From: CAKSHC01 sp045595395
GTDB taxonomy: Bacteria > Bacillota > Clostridia > Oscillospirales > UMGS1783
Direction of reading: 5' to 3'
Assembly: GCA_045595395.1 (NCBI GenBank)
Contig: JAZOAH010000028.1
Span: 1 to 64,000, forward strand
Length of the DNA: 64,000 bases
Shown here: positions 24,194 to 34,078 of the stretch, in pieces
Position numbering within the stretch: the stretch's first letter is position 1
Layout: each line of letters begins with the position of its first letter
Made by a program: the position numbers and the translations under genes
Notes under the pieces: generated by a model
Told to the model about the DNA's origin: nothing
What the model saw: the letters and a program-made list of their open reading frames with translations, nothing else
The model's database searches: none

Positions 24194-25512
24194 GACCGAC
24201 GCAAATATTCTTTTGTCATTTTACTCACCAGCCCGGCATGAGCCACGACCCCCGTTAGATTGGGTATCGCCATGAGCCCATTAAAAATATCGCAAAGATT
24301 CCACACCGCATCCATACTAAGTATACTGCCAATCATAATCACAATTATGTATATAAACCGATACCCCTTCGCCGCACCGTTACCCCATAAATATTCCGCA
24401 CACCGTTCACCGTAAAAGCACCAACTGAGAATGCTGGCAAAGGCAAAGAGGGCAATGCTGATACAGATAAAGGGTCGAGAAAACTCGCCCAGATTTTGTG
24501 AAAAGGCGGAAATGGTCAGTGCCGCACCGTTTTTTCCGTTGCCCAGCACCCCCGTCACCAGAATGACCAACGCCGTCACCGTACACACCACAATCGTATC
24601 AATAAAGACCTCAAAGATCCCCATCATTGCCTGTTTGACCGGCTGGGTCTCCTGCGATGCCGCATGCGCCATGCTGGATGTCCCCAAGCCCGCTTCATTG
24701 GTAAAAATACCACGGGCAACACCGTATCGCATCGCCTGCATAGCCGTATAGCCCAAAGCGCCGCCGCCCACAGCATCAAAGGTAAAGGCTCCCTCAAAAA
24801 TGGAAGCCAATGCTGCCGGAACAGCCTGATATTGCAGCACCAGTACCATACCGCTAAACAGCAGATAAAACCCGGCCATAAAGGGAATCAACTTCTCGGT
24901 TACCTTTCCGATCCGCTTGACTCCTCCGATCAAAACAAAACCGGCCAAGACGGTGATCACAAGCCCCGTCACGACCGGCGGCACCCGAAACGATTCCTCA
25001 AAGGCTTGCGCTATGGAATTGCCTTGACTCATATTCCCGATGCCGAAGGAGGCCATCAGGCAGAAAAAAGCATACCCTACCGCTAACGGCTTGCTCTTTA
25101 ATCCATATTCCAGCACATACATTGGACCGCTTCGATATTCGCCCTTCTTTCGAAAATACATGCTCAACAAAACTTCAGCATACTTGGTCATCATGCCGAA
25201 TACGGCCGCAACCCACATCCAAAAGACGGCGCCCGGACCGCCCGAAACGATCGCCGTAGCAACGCCGACGATATTGCCCGTACCCATTGTGGCAGCCAAC
25301 GCCGTCGATAGCGACTGCATGGCATTAAATCCTTTTTTCTTATCACTGCCATCCCTCTTAAAAAGAGAACGAAGGGTACCCAGCAGCCACATCCTAACAT
25401 GTAAAAACTGAAAAAAACAGGTACGAAAGGTCAAGTACACGCCGATCAGCATAAAGATGGCGCATGAGGCCGGCCCCCACAGCCATCCGTTGACGGTTGA
25501 CAAAAATTTCAT
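24190..25512 (-). CDS. AGCS family sodium:alanine/glycine symporter
   Basis: About 440 residues with 9-11 membrane helices and the AGCS signatures GTGNIVGVATAI (near residue 75) and FTNEAGLGTSSMAHAA (near 265-280). It imports small neutral amino acids with Na+ (or H+). The start is taken as the second of two adjacent ATGs, five bases after GGGGTG. It lies after the polC terminator and has no clear promoter of its own in the 35-bp gap. Confidence 0.92.
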   Translation of the reverse strand: MKFLSTVNGWLWGPASCAIFMLIGVYLTFRTCFFQFLHVRMWLLGTLRSLFKRDGSDKKKGFNAMQSLSTALAATMGTGNIVGVATAIVSGGPGAVFWMWVAAVFGMMTKYAEVLLSMYFRKKGEYRSGPMYVLEYGLKSKPLAVGYAFFCLMASFGIGNMSQGNSIAQAFEESFRVPPVVTGLVITVLAGFVLIGGVKRIGKVTEKLIPFMAGFYLLFSGMVLVLQYQAVPAALASIFEGAFTFDAVGGGALGYTAMQAMRYGVARGIFTNEAGLGTSSMAHAASQETQPVKQAMMGIFEVFIDTIVVCTVTALVILVTGVLGNGKNGAALTISAFSQNLGEFSRPFICISIALFAFASILSWCFYGERCAEYLWGNGAAKGYRFIYIIVIMIGSILSMDAVWNLCDIFNGLMAIPNLTGVVAHAGLVSKMTKEYLRRS

Positions 25513-25548
25513 CATATCACCCCTCTCTATCCTATTCAAAACGGACGC

Positions 25549-25578
25549 AAAAAAGCAGAGAGCACAAGCTCTCTGCTT
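25549..25578 (-). terminator. terminator after polC
   Basis: Perfect minus-strand stem AAAGCAGAGAGC around TTGT followed by TTTTTT, about 30 bp past the polC stop; it closes the pyrH-to-polC operon. Confidence 0.88.
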
Positions 25579-25606
25579 TGATTTGGAATGATTTTTTCGT
25601 CTTTCC

Positions 25607-28600
25607 TCAGAACAACCGAAGCAGGCCGTCGGTTTCATCGCCAAGACCTGCCTGCTTGAGCAAGGCAGCCCCTTGTTTGGATACCGGACTACTCTTGAGC
25701 AACTCGGCCGCCGTCATAAACTGTCCGCTCTCACGGGTACGGATGATCGCTTCGGCATCCTTTTGCAACAGCCCGCTCAATGCACGCATCGGCAGCACGA
25801 TATCGCCCTGCTCGTTGGGAACAAAGCCGACGGTATCGGATTCAAACAGGCTGATGGATGCGAATTGAATACCACGCAGCAGCATCTCATATTCCACCGT
25901 TTGAACCGAATCGTGATACATCTCCACCCGCAGCGCCAAGGCCTGTAAATTCTCTTCCCTGCCGCTGTTTATCATATCTTCCATCTCATGCACGGAAAAA
26001 TAGGCACAGTAAAACTCTTGCGGATAATTGAGTTTATACCAAAGCAGTTTCATGACTGCCGATTCGGGCAGATCCTCGCATCCGGCCAGGCCGTTTTGGA
26101 GTGTGTGCTCCTGTTCGATATACAATTCGTCAGCGCTCTTCTTCAAATCATAGCAAGACTCATCCGGCTCTACCTCACGCACAGGTACACCGCTTAAATG
26201 CTCACAAATACGCAGCATTTGCGCCGCCCTATCCTCGGTGAATCGCAAAGCCAACAGAACATTGTCATATTCATGGCCATCATAATGTGTAAAGTAACAT
26301 TCCTTGTCACCGGAAACCGGCAGGGTATTCTCCGGCGCATATGCCGGCAGCACATACATGCGATCCCGCTGCGTCTGCAACTGCCGAACCGATCCTGCCA
26401 TTCCGACTGCCATACGATTTTCCACGATCTCACGGAAGCCTTTTTTGTTATCCTCTTCATAACGGATGATGGCCTGCTTGGCCGTTTCCGGCGTATACCG
26501 CAAGGCCGTTCCGGCAAAGGGACAGTGCCACCGTCCGTATGCCGCATCGACCCTCTGCTGAATCCGCTCTTTCATCGACAACGGCGCACTGATCTCCAGT
26601 TCAAACCCGAGAATATCCCCCTGCGCTTGCGCATCGTATCGATCGGTCAATCCCAGATCATAGGCTGAGTGCAGACGATGCATACCGCCCTCGATCGAGA
26701 TCTCAGGCAGCAGCCGTTTGATCTCCATCGCCGCCAGTAACAACGGACGCAATCCCTGCTGATCGATCCATTCCTTTTCTTGAGGATATCGCTCCAGCAC
26801 ATCAGCCAAGCGCTGTTGCGCCAGTTCATCCTGAGTCATCGGCAGCATCGGCTCAGGAATCGGCTGCACCTGCTGACACTGCTCGGCAATGGCGGTCGAG
26901 GCGTCGACCACCAAGCGCTGCTTGAGTTGCGCCCCCATCCAATCAAAGTTCTTAAGCATCTGTTCGGTCGAGCGCATATGGGTCAGCCCCTGGGTATCCT
27001 CATCACGCATATTTTTTGTGCCGGCCAACACCACACGGGTCAAGTGCTGATCCTCATCCAGATAATGCACATCTCCTGTCGCCACTACAGGCTTGCCATA
27101 CCGATCCGCCAACTCTATGGTTTTACGCTGGACATATTCCAGCATCCTGGTATCATGCACCATGCCGTTATCAACCATGTGCATGTTAGTTTCCAGCGGC
27201 TGCAATTCAAAATAATCGTAAAACTCAGCCGCACGGCACAGGTCTTCTTGACTGCGATACTCGGTCAACATCTCAAACAACTCACCCTCGCTACAGGCAC
27301 TGCCGATGAGGATATTGTCCCGATGCTCCAGCAGAACACTCTTAGGCAACAACGGTTTTCTTCCGAAATACTCCAGATAGGAAAGGCTGCACAATTTATG
27401 CAGATCCCGCAGGCCGGCCTCATTTTTTGCCAGCAATACCACATGATACCGATGCTGTCGTGCCAAATGATAGGTCAGGTTGTCATTGATCTGCGAAACC
27501 GTTTCCAAGCCCTTTTTTCGTTTAAGATCAGACATGAGCGGCAAAAAGATCTTAGCCAGCATCCGTGCATCGTCACAGGCACGGTGATGATTGAATTCAC
27601 CCAGCCCCATGAAGGATGCCACCGTATCCAGTTTTACATTGCGCAGCTGCGGAAAGGCGCTGCTGCACAGCGGCACGGTATCGATATAGGTATGGGCAAA
27701 GGGACGCCCCAGCCGTGAAGCGGCCGCCCGAATAAAACCACAGTCAAAGTTAGCATTATGCGCCACCAAAACGCTGTCTTCGGCAAAAGCCAAAAACTGC
27801 TCCAGCGCCACATCAATTTTGGGCGCATCCTTGACCATTTGATTGGTAATGCCGGTAAGTTCCGTAATTCTGGCGGGAATACTCCTCTCCGGATCAACAA
27901 AGGTGTTGAATTCCTTGATGATCTCGCCATTTTCCACCAGCACCGCACCGATCTCGGTAATGCGGTCGACCGACATGCTAAGCCCCGTCGTTTCCAGATC
28001 AAAAACGGTAAACCGCCCATCCAGCGACTGGGTCGAATCCCCGCTGACGGCAGCATCCAGATCGTTGACCATATACGCTTCCATGCCGCCTATGATCTTA
28101 ATGCCTAAGGCCTGTCCCGTCTTGACCGCCTGCGGCAAGCTATGCAACGATGCATGATCGGTAATAGCGATCGCAGGATGTCCCCACGATGCCGCTCGTT
28201 CAACCAGTTCTTCGACCGCCAACGGCGCATCCATCGCAGAGGCATAGGTATGAGCATGCAGTTCTACCCTCTTTTGCTCACTGTTGTCCTCACTGCCCTC
28301 TACCTGCACCCGACAAACCGAATACGCACGCATGGAAAGGCCGCCCGAGAAGGCATCTTCACTAACCGCCCCTCGGATCATCAGCCGCTCACCCATACGC
28401 AGCCCGGCAATAATATCATCTGCCTTTTCGCTATTGAAGATCTTGACCGGCAGCACGCCGCTGCCATCCTCGATCGAAAAGACGATCATCGCCCGCTCGG
28501 CCGATTCTTCTTCCTTCCCTTCTTCTTGCTTAGTATGATACACCCGCTTCTTGGGCGTGTCGATCTGACCGCATACAATGGCGCTTTTCATGCCGTCTTG

Positions 28601-29239
28601 CAAGGCTGATATCTTCTGCGGCTCCCCCTCAAAGGCTTTCCCATACAGAAAATCGCCCTGCGAAACAGCCGATTCTTCGCCTTCGGCCTCCTGCGCCATA
28701 GCACCCGCTGTCATCGGCGCAGTCCGATCGACCGTGCTCTCCTTGCGACGAATATACTCTTCAATATTCTCACTCTTTCCCTCATCCTCAATAAAGCGCA
28801 CGGCAATATTCTCATCATATTTGAAATGAAAATACTCCTGCAACTTCCTGACCATGCCGATGCGCTCCAGTACCGCCGCCCCGGCCGCCCGGACCGGCAC
28901 CAAAACGGTATGCTCCGCCAGCGTCGCCTCTCCGGCAAGATAGGCACCCAACACTGGGTTATCCTCTTCAGCCTCCCGCATAAAATCGCTCAACGACCCT
29001 TCCTGCGCCCCGGCACAGCAACACCGCACCGTCACCTCGGCCAGCGTATAAGCCTCCTTGAGATTACGGGCAATACGAGCGCAAACCGCCGCATCCAGAT
29101 ACGGCTGCGTCAGCAGCCAGACCTTGACCTTGCGCTGCGCCTTGTTGACCAATGTGCTTTTGACAACGGACAATCGGACGAGCTCATACAACTCGTCCGA
29201 TTGCGGATATTTGGGGAAATATTCGGTAAATGTCTTCAT
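25607..29239 (-). CDS. polC: PolC-like DNA polymerase III alpha with intact exonuclease and degenerate polymerase core
   Basis: A 1210-residue uninterrupted frame at the canonical polC position; normal PolC is about 1430-1460. Domains in order: N-terminal region (1-200), OB fold (about 215-312), PHP part 1 (H328, H330, D361, H362, E387), inserted DEDDh exonuclease with D414, E416, D499, H552 and D557 all present, PHP part 2 (GSACSEGEL, D723, H725). From about 780 to 1080 the polymerase core is unrecognisable: no GSRGSVGSS, no PDIDLNF (the aligned stretch reads GFELEIS, 878-884), no RTTGQHPGG, and LALRF replaces LKLDILG. The zinc module and most fingers are missing. The helix-hairpin-helix region and an RLF terminus resembling a clamp-binding tail return at 1080-1210. 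I infer proofreading without synthesis. Confidence 0.88.
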   Translation of the reverse strand: MKTFTEYFPKYPQSDELYELVRLSVVKSTLVNKAQRKVKVWLLTQPYLDAAVCARIARNLKEAYTLAEVTVRCCCAGAQEGSLSDFMREAEEDNPVLGAYLAGEATLAEHTVLVPVRAAGAAVLERIGMVRKLQEYFHFKYDENIAVRFIEDEGKSENIEEYIRRKESTVDRTAPMTAGAMAQEAEGEESAVSQGDFLYGKAFEGEPQKISALQDGMKSAIVCGQIDTPKKRVYHTKQEEGKEEESAERAMIVFSIEDGSGVLPVKIFNSEKADDIIAGLRMGERLMIRGAVSEDAFSGGLSMRAYSVCRVQVEGSEDNSEQKRVELHAHTYASAMDAPLAVEELVERAASWGHPAIAITDHASLHSLPQAVKTGQALGIKIIGGMEAYMVNDLDAAVSGDSTQSLDGRFTVFDLETTGLSMSVDRITEIGAVLVENGEIIKEFNTFVDPERSIPARITELTGITNQMVKDAPKIDVALEQFLAFAEDSVLVAHNANFDCGFIRAAASRLGRPFAHTYIDTVPLCSSAFPQLRNVKLDTVASFMGLGEFNHHRACDDARMLAKIFLPLMSDLKRKKGLETVSQINDNLTYHLARQHRYHVVLLAKNEAGLRDLHKLCSLSYLEYFGRKPLLPKSVLLEHRDNILIGSACSEGELFEMLTEYRSQEDLCRAAEFYDYFELQPLETNMHMVDNGMVHDTRMLEYVQRKTIELADRYGKPVVATGDVHYLDEDQHLTRVVLAGTKNMRDEDTQGLTHMRSTEQMLKNFDWMGAQLKQRLVVDASTAIAEQCQQVQPIPEPMLPMTQDELAQQRLADVLERYPQEKEWIDQQGLRPLLLAAMEIKRLLPEISIEGGMHRLHSAYDLGLTDRYDAQAQGDILGFELEISAPLSMKERIQQRVDAAYGRWHCPFAGTALRYTPETAKQAIIRYEEDNKKGFREIVENRMAVGMAGSVRQLQTQRDRMYVLPAYAPENTLPVSGDKECYFTHYDGHEYDNVLLALRFTEDRAAQMLRICEHLSGVPVREVEPDESCYDLKKSADELYIEQEHTLQNGLAGCEDLPESAVMKLLWYKLNYPQEFYCAYFSVHEMEDMINSGREENLQALALRVEMYHDSVQTVEYEMLLRGIQFASISLFESDTVGFVPNEQGDIVLPMRALSGLLQKDAEAIIRTRESGQFMTAAELLKSSPVSKQGAALLKQAGLGDETDGLLRLF

Positions 29240-30285
29240 TCTTTCTCCTGTATTTTCTCAATTTCCGCCATCAGCTCATCCAACGCCCGATGAGCGGAAA
29301 CCTTACGCAAAACCTCTCCTGCCCGGAACAGTAGATATTCATCCGTTCCGCCCGCCAGCCCGATATCAGCCTCTCTCGCCTCACCCGGCCCGTTGACAAC
29401 GCAGCCCATGACCGCCACCGTGATCGGCAGATCGACATCAGCCAACCGCTGCTCGACCTGCTGCGCCAGCGATACCAGATCCACCTTGGTGCGCCCGCAG
29501 GTCGGACAGGATACGATTTGCACCCCTCGCTGCGATAGCCCCAAGGCCCGCAATAATTTGTACGCCGCCCGTACCTCTTCGACCGGATCAGCCGTCAACG
29601 ACACACGGATGGTATCGCCGATCCCGTCGATCAACAAAGCTCCAATGCCGGCACTGGACTTGATCACACCATTGATCAACGTCCCCGCCTCAGTCACGCC
29701 GATATGTAACGGATACCGACATTGCTCATGCAACAACCGATTGCAACGCACCATCTCCGGCACCCGCGACGACTTGACCGAGATCACAATATCATCAAAA
29801 TCAAAGCGCTCCAACAGCGAAGCGCTGTACTGCGCACTTTCGCACAAAGCCTCCGGGCAGACATGGCCGTACTTGGCCAAAATATTCTTCTCCACCGACC
29901 CGGAATTGACCCCCACACGAATGGGGATCCCGGCCGCCTTGCAGGCATTGGCAACCGCCCGTACATGCTCATCGGCGCCGATATTGCCCGGGTTGATGCG
30001 GATCTTATCCGCCCCGGCCGCCACAGCCCCCAGTGCCAACTTATAATCAAAATGAATATCCGCCACCAAGGGCAGCGGCGACTGCTCACGAATTTGCCCA
30101 AAACTTCTGACGGCCTCCTGATCAGGCACCGCCAACCGCACGATCTGACATCCGGCCTTTTCCAAAGCCTTGATCTGCGCCAGACATGCCTGCACATCAT
30201 GGGTATCGGTCGAAAGCATGCTCTGCACCGAAACACTGCCGTCACCCATGCAGATCGAACCGACCCGTACCTGTTTGCGTTCCAT
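29236..30285 (-). CDS. ispG: 4-hydroxy-3-methylbut-2-en-1-yl diphosphate synthase
   Basis: IspG (GcpE) reduces MEcPP to HMBPP, the penultimate step of the MEP isoprenoid pathway. The TIM-barrel N-terminal part shows ADIHFDYKLAL and RINPGNIG; the C-terminal Fe-S part has SCPTCGR and GCVVNGPGE with the three cluster cysteines. 349 residues is the usual size. The start is joined to the rseP stop through TAATG, and its stop overlaps the polC start by four bases. Confidence 0.97.
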   Translation of the reverse strand: MERKQVRVGSICMGDGSVSVQSMLSTDTHDVQACLAQIKALEKAGCQIVRLAVPDQEAVRSFGQIREQSPLPLVADIHFDYKLALGAVAAGADKIRINPGNIGADEHVRAVANACKAAGIPIRVGVNSGSVEKNILAKYGHVCPEALCESAQYSASLLERFDFDDIVISVKSSRVPEMVRCNRLLHEQCRYPLHIGVTEAGTLINGVIKSSAGIGALLIDGIGDTIRVSLTADPVEEVRAAYKLLRALGLSQRGVQIVSCPTCGRTKVDLVSLAQQVEQRLADVDLPITVAVMGCVVNGPGEAREADIGLAGGTDEYLLFRAGEVLRKVSAHRALDELMAEIEKIQEKE

Positions 30286-31301
30286 TATGTCACCACCCGA
30301 ATGATATCATTGATAAAGACAAAGACGGTCAGCAGCATCAGCAACCCAAACCCCACCAAATGCACAATGCCTTCCTTTTCGGGCGGGATCGGTCTGCCAA
30401 GAATCGCCTCCACCAAAATAAAGAGGATACGCCCACCGTCCAAAGCCGGAATGGGCAATAAGTTCATCACACCCAGATTAATGGCGATCAACGCCACGAG
30501 ATTTAGAACATTCAAGATGCCGTATTGCACCGTCTCACCGATCATGGCCGTAATGCCGACCGGCCCGGTCAGTTCACCGATTCCCACCTTGCCCGTCACC
30601 AAAAAGGCCAGCGATTTCCAAACCGAACGCACGATCGACAAACTCTCGGTCGCCGTCTGGGTGAAGATCCTACCAAACGTCATCTCTTCCCGACCAAAAG
30701 AAATGCCGATCCGATACCCCTCCTCGGTCTTGATCAGGGGAATATCCTTGAGCTGTACCCTCTCCCCATCCCGAATGACCGTGGCATCAAAGGTTTCGGT
30801 ATCAATAAAATTGATGGCCAAATTCAGATCGGTATAATTGAGCACGCCGTAGCCGTCACAGCGCACGATCTGATCCCCGACCTTAAAGGCCGTCTGCTCT
30901 TCCAGATAAACATTCTCGACCCTCGTCGAAATATAGCTCGGCACAAAGCACTGAATGATAAACACGAGCAGCACACCAAAGGCCAGGTTCATACCGGCGC
31001 CGGCCGCCAGCACACCGATACGAGCCAGCTTGCCTTTTTTGTTGAAGGCACGCTCGTCATCGCTCTCCTCATCCTCGCCCACCATCATGCAAGAGCCGCC
31101 GATGGGAAACAACTTGAGCGAAAACAAAGTCTCCTTCCCCTGCTTTTTCCAGATCCGAGGCCCCATGCCCAGCGAAAACTCAACAACGCCGATCCCGGCC
31201 CGTTTGGCAGCCAAAAAATGCCCCAGTTCATGTATAAAGATCAAAAAGCCGAACATAAACACGGCTATTACAATCGACCAAAATGTAGTCAGCGTTAACA
31301 C
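30285..31301 (-). CDS. rseP: RIP site-2 zinc protease RseP/RasP
   Basis: Membrane-embedded intramembrane metalloprotease that cleaves anti-sigma factors and signal peptide remnants. Zinc motif HELGH within FLIFIHELGHFLAAKR (about 20-35), the partner motif NLLPIPALDGGRI (about 283-295), four membrane helices and a single central PDZ domain (about 115-190) are visible. Start is a GTG overlapping the dxr stop by seven bases. Confidence 0.95.
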   Translation of the reverse strand: MLTLTTFWSIVIAVFMFGFLIFIHELGHFLAAKRAGIGVVEFSLGMGPRIWKKQGKETLFSLKLFPIGGSCMMVGEDEESDDERAFNKKGKLARIGVLAAGAGMNLAFGVLLVFIIQCFVPSYISTRVENVYLEEQTAFKVGDQIVRCDGYGVLNYTDLNLAINFIDTETFDATVIRDGERVQLKDIPLIKTEEGYRIGISFGREEMTFGRIFTQTATESLSIVRSVWKSLAFLVTGKVGIGELTGPVGITAMIGETVQYGILNVLNLVALIAINLGVMNLLPIPALDGGRILFILVEAILGRPIPPEKEGIVHLVGFGLLMLLTVFVFINDIIRVVT

Positions 31302-32440
31302 CTCTCTATTCGCTCATCCACCGCCCGACGGGCCGTGCGGTCAGCCTCCAATATATCCTCAAGACTCGGCTGTGCCGTCCATTTTACCTGTTCGCACACC
31401 TCTTCCACCAACAACGGAATGCGGTAGAAGGGTATCTTATCGGCCAAAAAGGCCGCCACGGCACACTCATTGGCACCGTTGAGAATGGCCGGCATCGTGC
31501 CGCCGACCGTGATCGCCTTGCGGGCCAGCTTGACCGCACGGAAGGTCTCTTCATCACATGGGTCAAAGGTCAAAGTCCCGGCCCCCAGCAGATCCAACGG
31601 CTCGACCACCGCCGGCCTGCTCTCAGGATAGGCCAACGCATACTGGATGGGCAGGCGCATATCCGGCACTCCCATCTGCGCCAGCACACTGTTATCCTCA
31701 AACCGCACCATCGAATGTACGATGCTCTGCCGATGCACCACGATCTCAACCTGTTCGGGCGTTACATCAAATAAATGCACCGCCTCGATCAATTCCAATC
31801 CCTTGTTCATCATGGTGGCGCTGTCAATGGTGATCTTAGCACCCATGCTCCAATTCGGATGCTTAAGCGCCTGCGCCTTGGTGACCTGCTGCAATTGCTG
31901 GGCGGAAAATCCGAAAAAGGGCCCACCCGATGCTGTCAAAATAATTGACTTTACATTGCGCTTGGTGTCCTGCAGACACTGAAAAATGGCGCTATGCTCA
32001 CTGTCGACCGGCAAGATCCGAGCCTTATGCTTTTTCGCCTGTTCCTTGACCAATTCACCCGCCGTTACCAGCGTTTCCTTGTTGGCCAACGCCACATCTT
32101 TGCCGGCATGTAGGGCAGCCAGCGTCGGTTTTAAGCCGGCAATGCCCACAACGGCATTGAGTACGATATCGGCCGAATCCCAAGTCGCCAGATCCCGCAT
32201 CGCATCAGCCCCGCCCAGCACAACGGCGTCGGTATCCTTCAGCCGTACCCGCAGATCCTTTGCCGCTTCCTCGTCGGCCATGACAGCCAACGCAATGGCA
32301 TGTTGCCGCACGATCTGTTCCATGGCATCAACATCACGGTTGGCGCTGACGCCGGCTATTTTATATCCGTTTTTTTGACAAACATCGATGGCCGATCGGC
32401 CGATCGAGCCGGTCGCACCAAGAAGGATCACTTGTTTCAT
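31295..32440 (-). CDS. dxr: 1-deoxy-D-xylulose 5-phosphate reductoisomerase
   Basis: Dxr makes MEP from DXP with NADPH, the first dedicated MEP step. Visible are the nucleotide loop LLGATGSIGRSAIDV at the N-terminus, LPVDSEHSAIFQCL, TASGGPF and the catalytic-site DSATMMNKGLE. The ATG giving MKQVILLG is preferred over an upstream in-frame start because GAGGAC lies just before it. 381 residues fits the family. Confidence 0.96.
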   Translation of the reverse strand: MKQVILLGATGSIGRSAIDVCQKNGYKIAGVSANRDVDAMEQIVRQHAIALAVMADEEAAKDLRVRLKDTDAVVLGGADAMRDLATWDSADIVLNAVVGIAGLKPTLAALHAGKDVALANKETLVTAGELVKEQAKKHKARILPVDSEHSAIFQCLQDTKRNVKSIILTASGGPFFGFSAQQLQQVTKAQALKHPNWSMGAKITIDSATMMNKGLELIEAVHLFDVTPEQVEIVVHRQSIVHSMVRFEDNSVLAQMGVPDMRLPIQYALAYPESRPAVVEPLDLLGAGTLTFDPCDEETFRAVKLARKAITVGGTMPAILNGANECAVAAFLADKIPFYRIPLLVEEVCEQVKWTAQPSLEDILEADRTARRAVDERIERC

Positions 32441-32451
32441 ACTGTCCTCTT

Positions 32452-33279
32452 TCAAATATATAAAGGATGGATCCACATTATGAAGATATAGACAAAAGCC
32501 CCCACATACAGCAGGCTGTCAAATCGATCCAGCACCCCGCCGTGACCCGGCATGAAATTGCCGAAATCTTTTACATCAAAATTGCGCTTAATGGCCGACA
32601 TCGACAGATCACCAAACTGATCCAGCACACCGCAGACCGCCGCCAACACCGCCATCATCGGCAAACTGACCGCCGTTTTCAAGCCAAATTGCAGGATCAG
32701 ACCCACGATCAGATAGACAACGACATTGATGGCGATCCCGCCAATAAAGCCTTCTACCGTCTTTTTGGGGCTGATAACGGGAGCCAGCTTGTGCTTGCCT
32801 AATGCACGGCCGACAAAATAAGCGCCCGTATCGGTGACAAAGCAACTGATGATGATCAGGATCAGATACAGCAACCCGTTTTCCTGTTCCCTCACATACG
32901 CCACACTACTGTAAAGAATGGGAAAAACCAACGATATCACAAATATAATGCCCGTTTTTTTGAGCTGATATTTACCGAATCGCCACATATTCCATCCGCT
33001 GACCAGCATCGACAGGCCAAAGACACCCGCCAGCAGCGGCAGATGAAAAGATATGGGTAAAAAGACAAAACCAGCCGCCCAGATCAACGAAACGACAAAG
33101 GGAATGCGGGCAAAGCCCTTCTTTTTGAGCATGCCGCTGACCTGATACAGTTCATAAACCGCCATCACCGAAAGCAGCGAGGCAAAGAGCATAATGACGA
33201 TCGGCAGATAGGAAAAAGCCAAAATGACGGCCATGACCGCCGCAATACAAGCACCGGTGATCACACGCTGTTTGAGCAT
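32452..33279 (-). CDS. cdsA: phosphatidate cytidylyltransferase
   Basis: CdsA forms CDP-diacylglycerol from phosphatidate and CTP, the branch point of phospholipid synthesis. The C-terminal signature (about 195-260, containing DQFGDLSMSAIKRNFDVKDF then GHGGVLDRFDSL) is complete, with eight predicted membrane helices. The ATG eight bases after GGAGGT is chosen; that site lies within the end of uppS. Confidence 0.96.
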   Translation of the reverse strand: MLKQRVITGACIAAVMAVILAFSYLPIVIMLFASLLSVMAVYELYQVSGMLKKKGFARIPFVVSLIWAAGFVFLPISFHLPLLAGVFGLSMLVSGWNMWRFGKYQLKKTGIIFVISLVFPILYSSVAYVREQENGLLYLILIIISCFVTDTGAYFVGRALGKHKLAPVISPKKTVEGFIGGIAINVVVYLIVGLILQFGLKTAVSLPMMAVLAAVCGVLDQFGDLSMSAIKRNFDVKDFGNFMPGHGGVLDRFDSLLYVGAFVYIFIMWIHPLYI

Positions 33280-33281
33280 CC

Positions 33282-34016
33282 TCACACACCTCCAAAGCGA
33301 CGGGAACGCCGATTAAAATCAATAATGGCCGCATCCAGATCCTTTTCGGAGAAGTCCGGCCACAGCACATCGGAATACCAAAACTCGGCATAGGCGCACT
33401 GCCACAGCAGGAAGTTGGACAACCGCTGCTCACCGCTGGGACGGATGATCAGATCGGGATCGGGCTGATCGCCGGTATACATGGCCTGCCCAAGACTGGT
33501 TTCGTTAATATCGGCTACCGTCATCTCCCCTGCCGCACATTTTTCAGTCAACGCACGGGCGGCCCGCACGATCTCCTGGCGGCCGCCGTAATTGATGGCG
33601 ATATTGACAGTAATGCCCGTCATAGTGCTTGTCAGTTCCATAGCCTTGTCGATCTTCTCACGTAGCTGATCCGACAGGCGTGACAGATCACCGATAAATC
33701 GCAGTTTCATGTTATATTCGTTGAAATCGACCAGGATCTCATCGAGATACTCATTAAACTGCTTCATCAGCGCATCGACCTCTTCCTGCGGGCGTGACCA
33801 GTTTTCGGTGGAAAAGGCATAGTAGGTCACATATTTGACGCCGATCTTGGAGCAATATCGGGTAATGGTACGGAAGGTCTTACCTCCCTGAGCATGTCCC
33901 AGAAAGCGAGGCAATCCCCGCTTTTTGGCCCAACGGCCGTTGCCGTCCATAATAATGCCGATATGCGCCGGGATGGCGCATTGAGAAATATCAATTTTTT
34001 TACCGAACAGTCCCAC
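33282..34016 (-). CDS. uppS: undecaprenyl diphosphate synthase (isoprenyl transferase)
   Basis: cis-Prenyltransferase making the C55 carrier for peptidoglycan and wall polymers. IIMDGNGRWAKKRG (about 21-34) holds the catalytic aspartate; YAFSTENWSRP and RPSGEQRLSNFLLWQ are also present. It starts at a GTG after AGGAGAAC. 244 residues is normal. Confidence 0.97.
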   Translation of the reverse strand: MGLFGKKIDISQCAIPAHIGIIMDGNGRWAKKRGLPRFLGHAQGGKTFRTITRYCSKIGVKYVTYYAFSTENWSRPQEEVDALMKQFNEYLDEILVDFNEYNMKLRFIGDLSRLSDQLREKIDKAMELTSTMTGITVNIAINYGGRQEIVRAARALTEKCAAGEMTVADINETSLGQAMYTGDQPDPDLIIRPSGEQRLSNFLLWQCAYAEFWYSDVLWPDFSEKDLDAAIIDFNRRSRRFGGV

Positions 34017-34078
34017 AAAAGTTCTCCTATGATGTGATTGACCCCGCAGCCGCTCGGCAGCTGCGGGGAATGTATCAA

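Noticed and set aside
34046..34071. GC-rich hairpin between frr and uppS as a terminator
   Set aside because: No T-tract follows and the genes are a conserved operon; more likely an RNA stability or processing structure.
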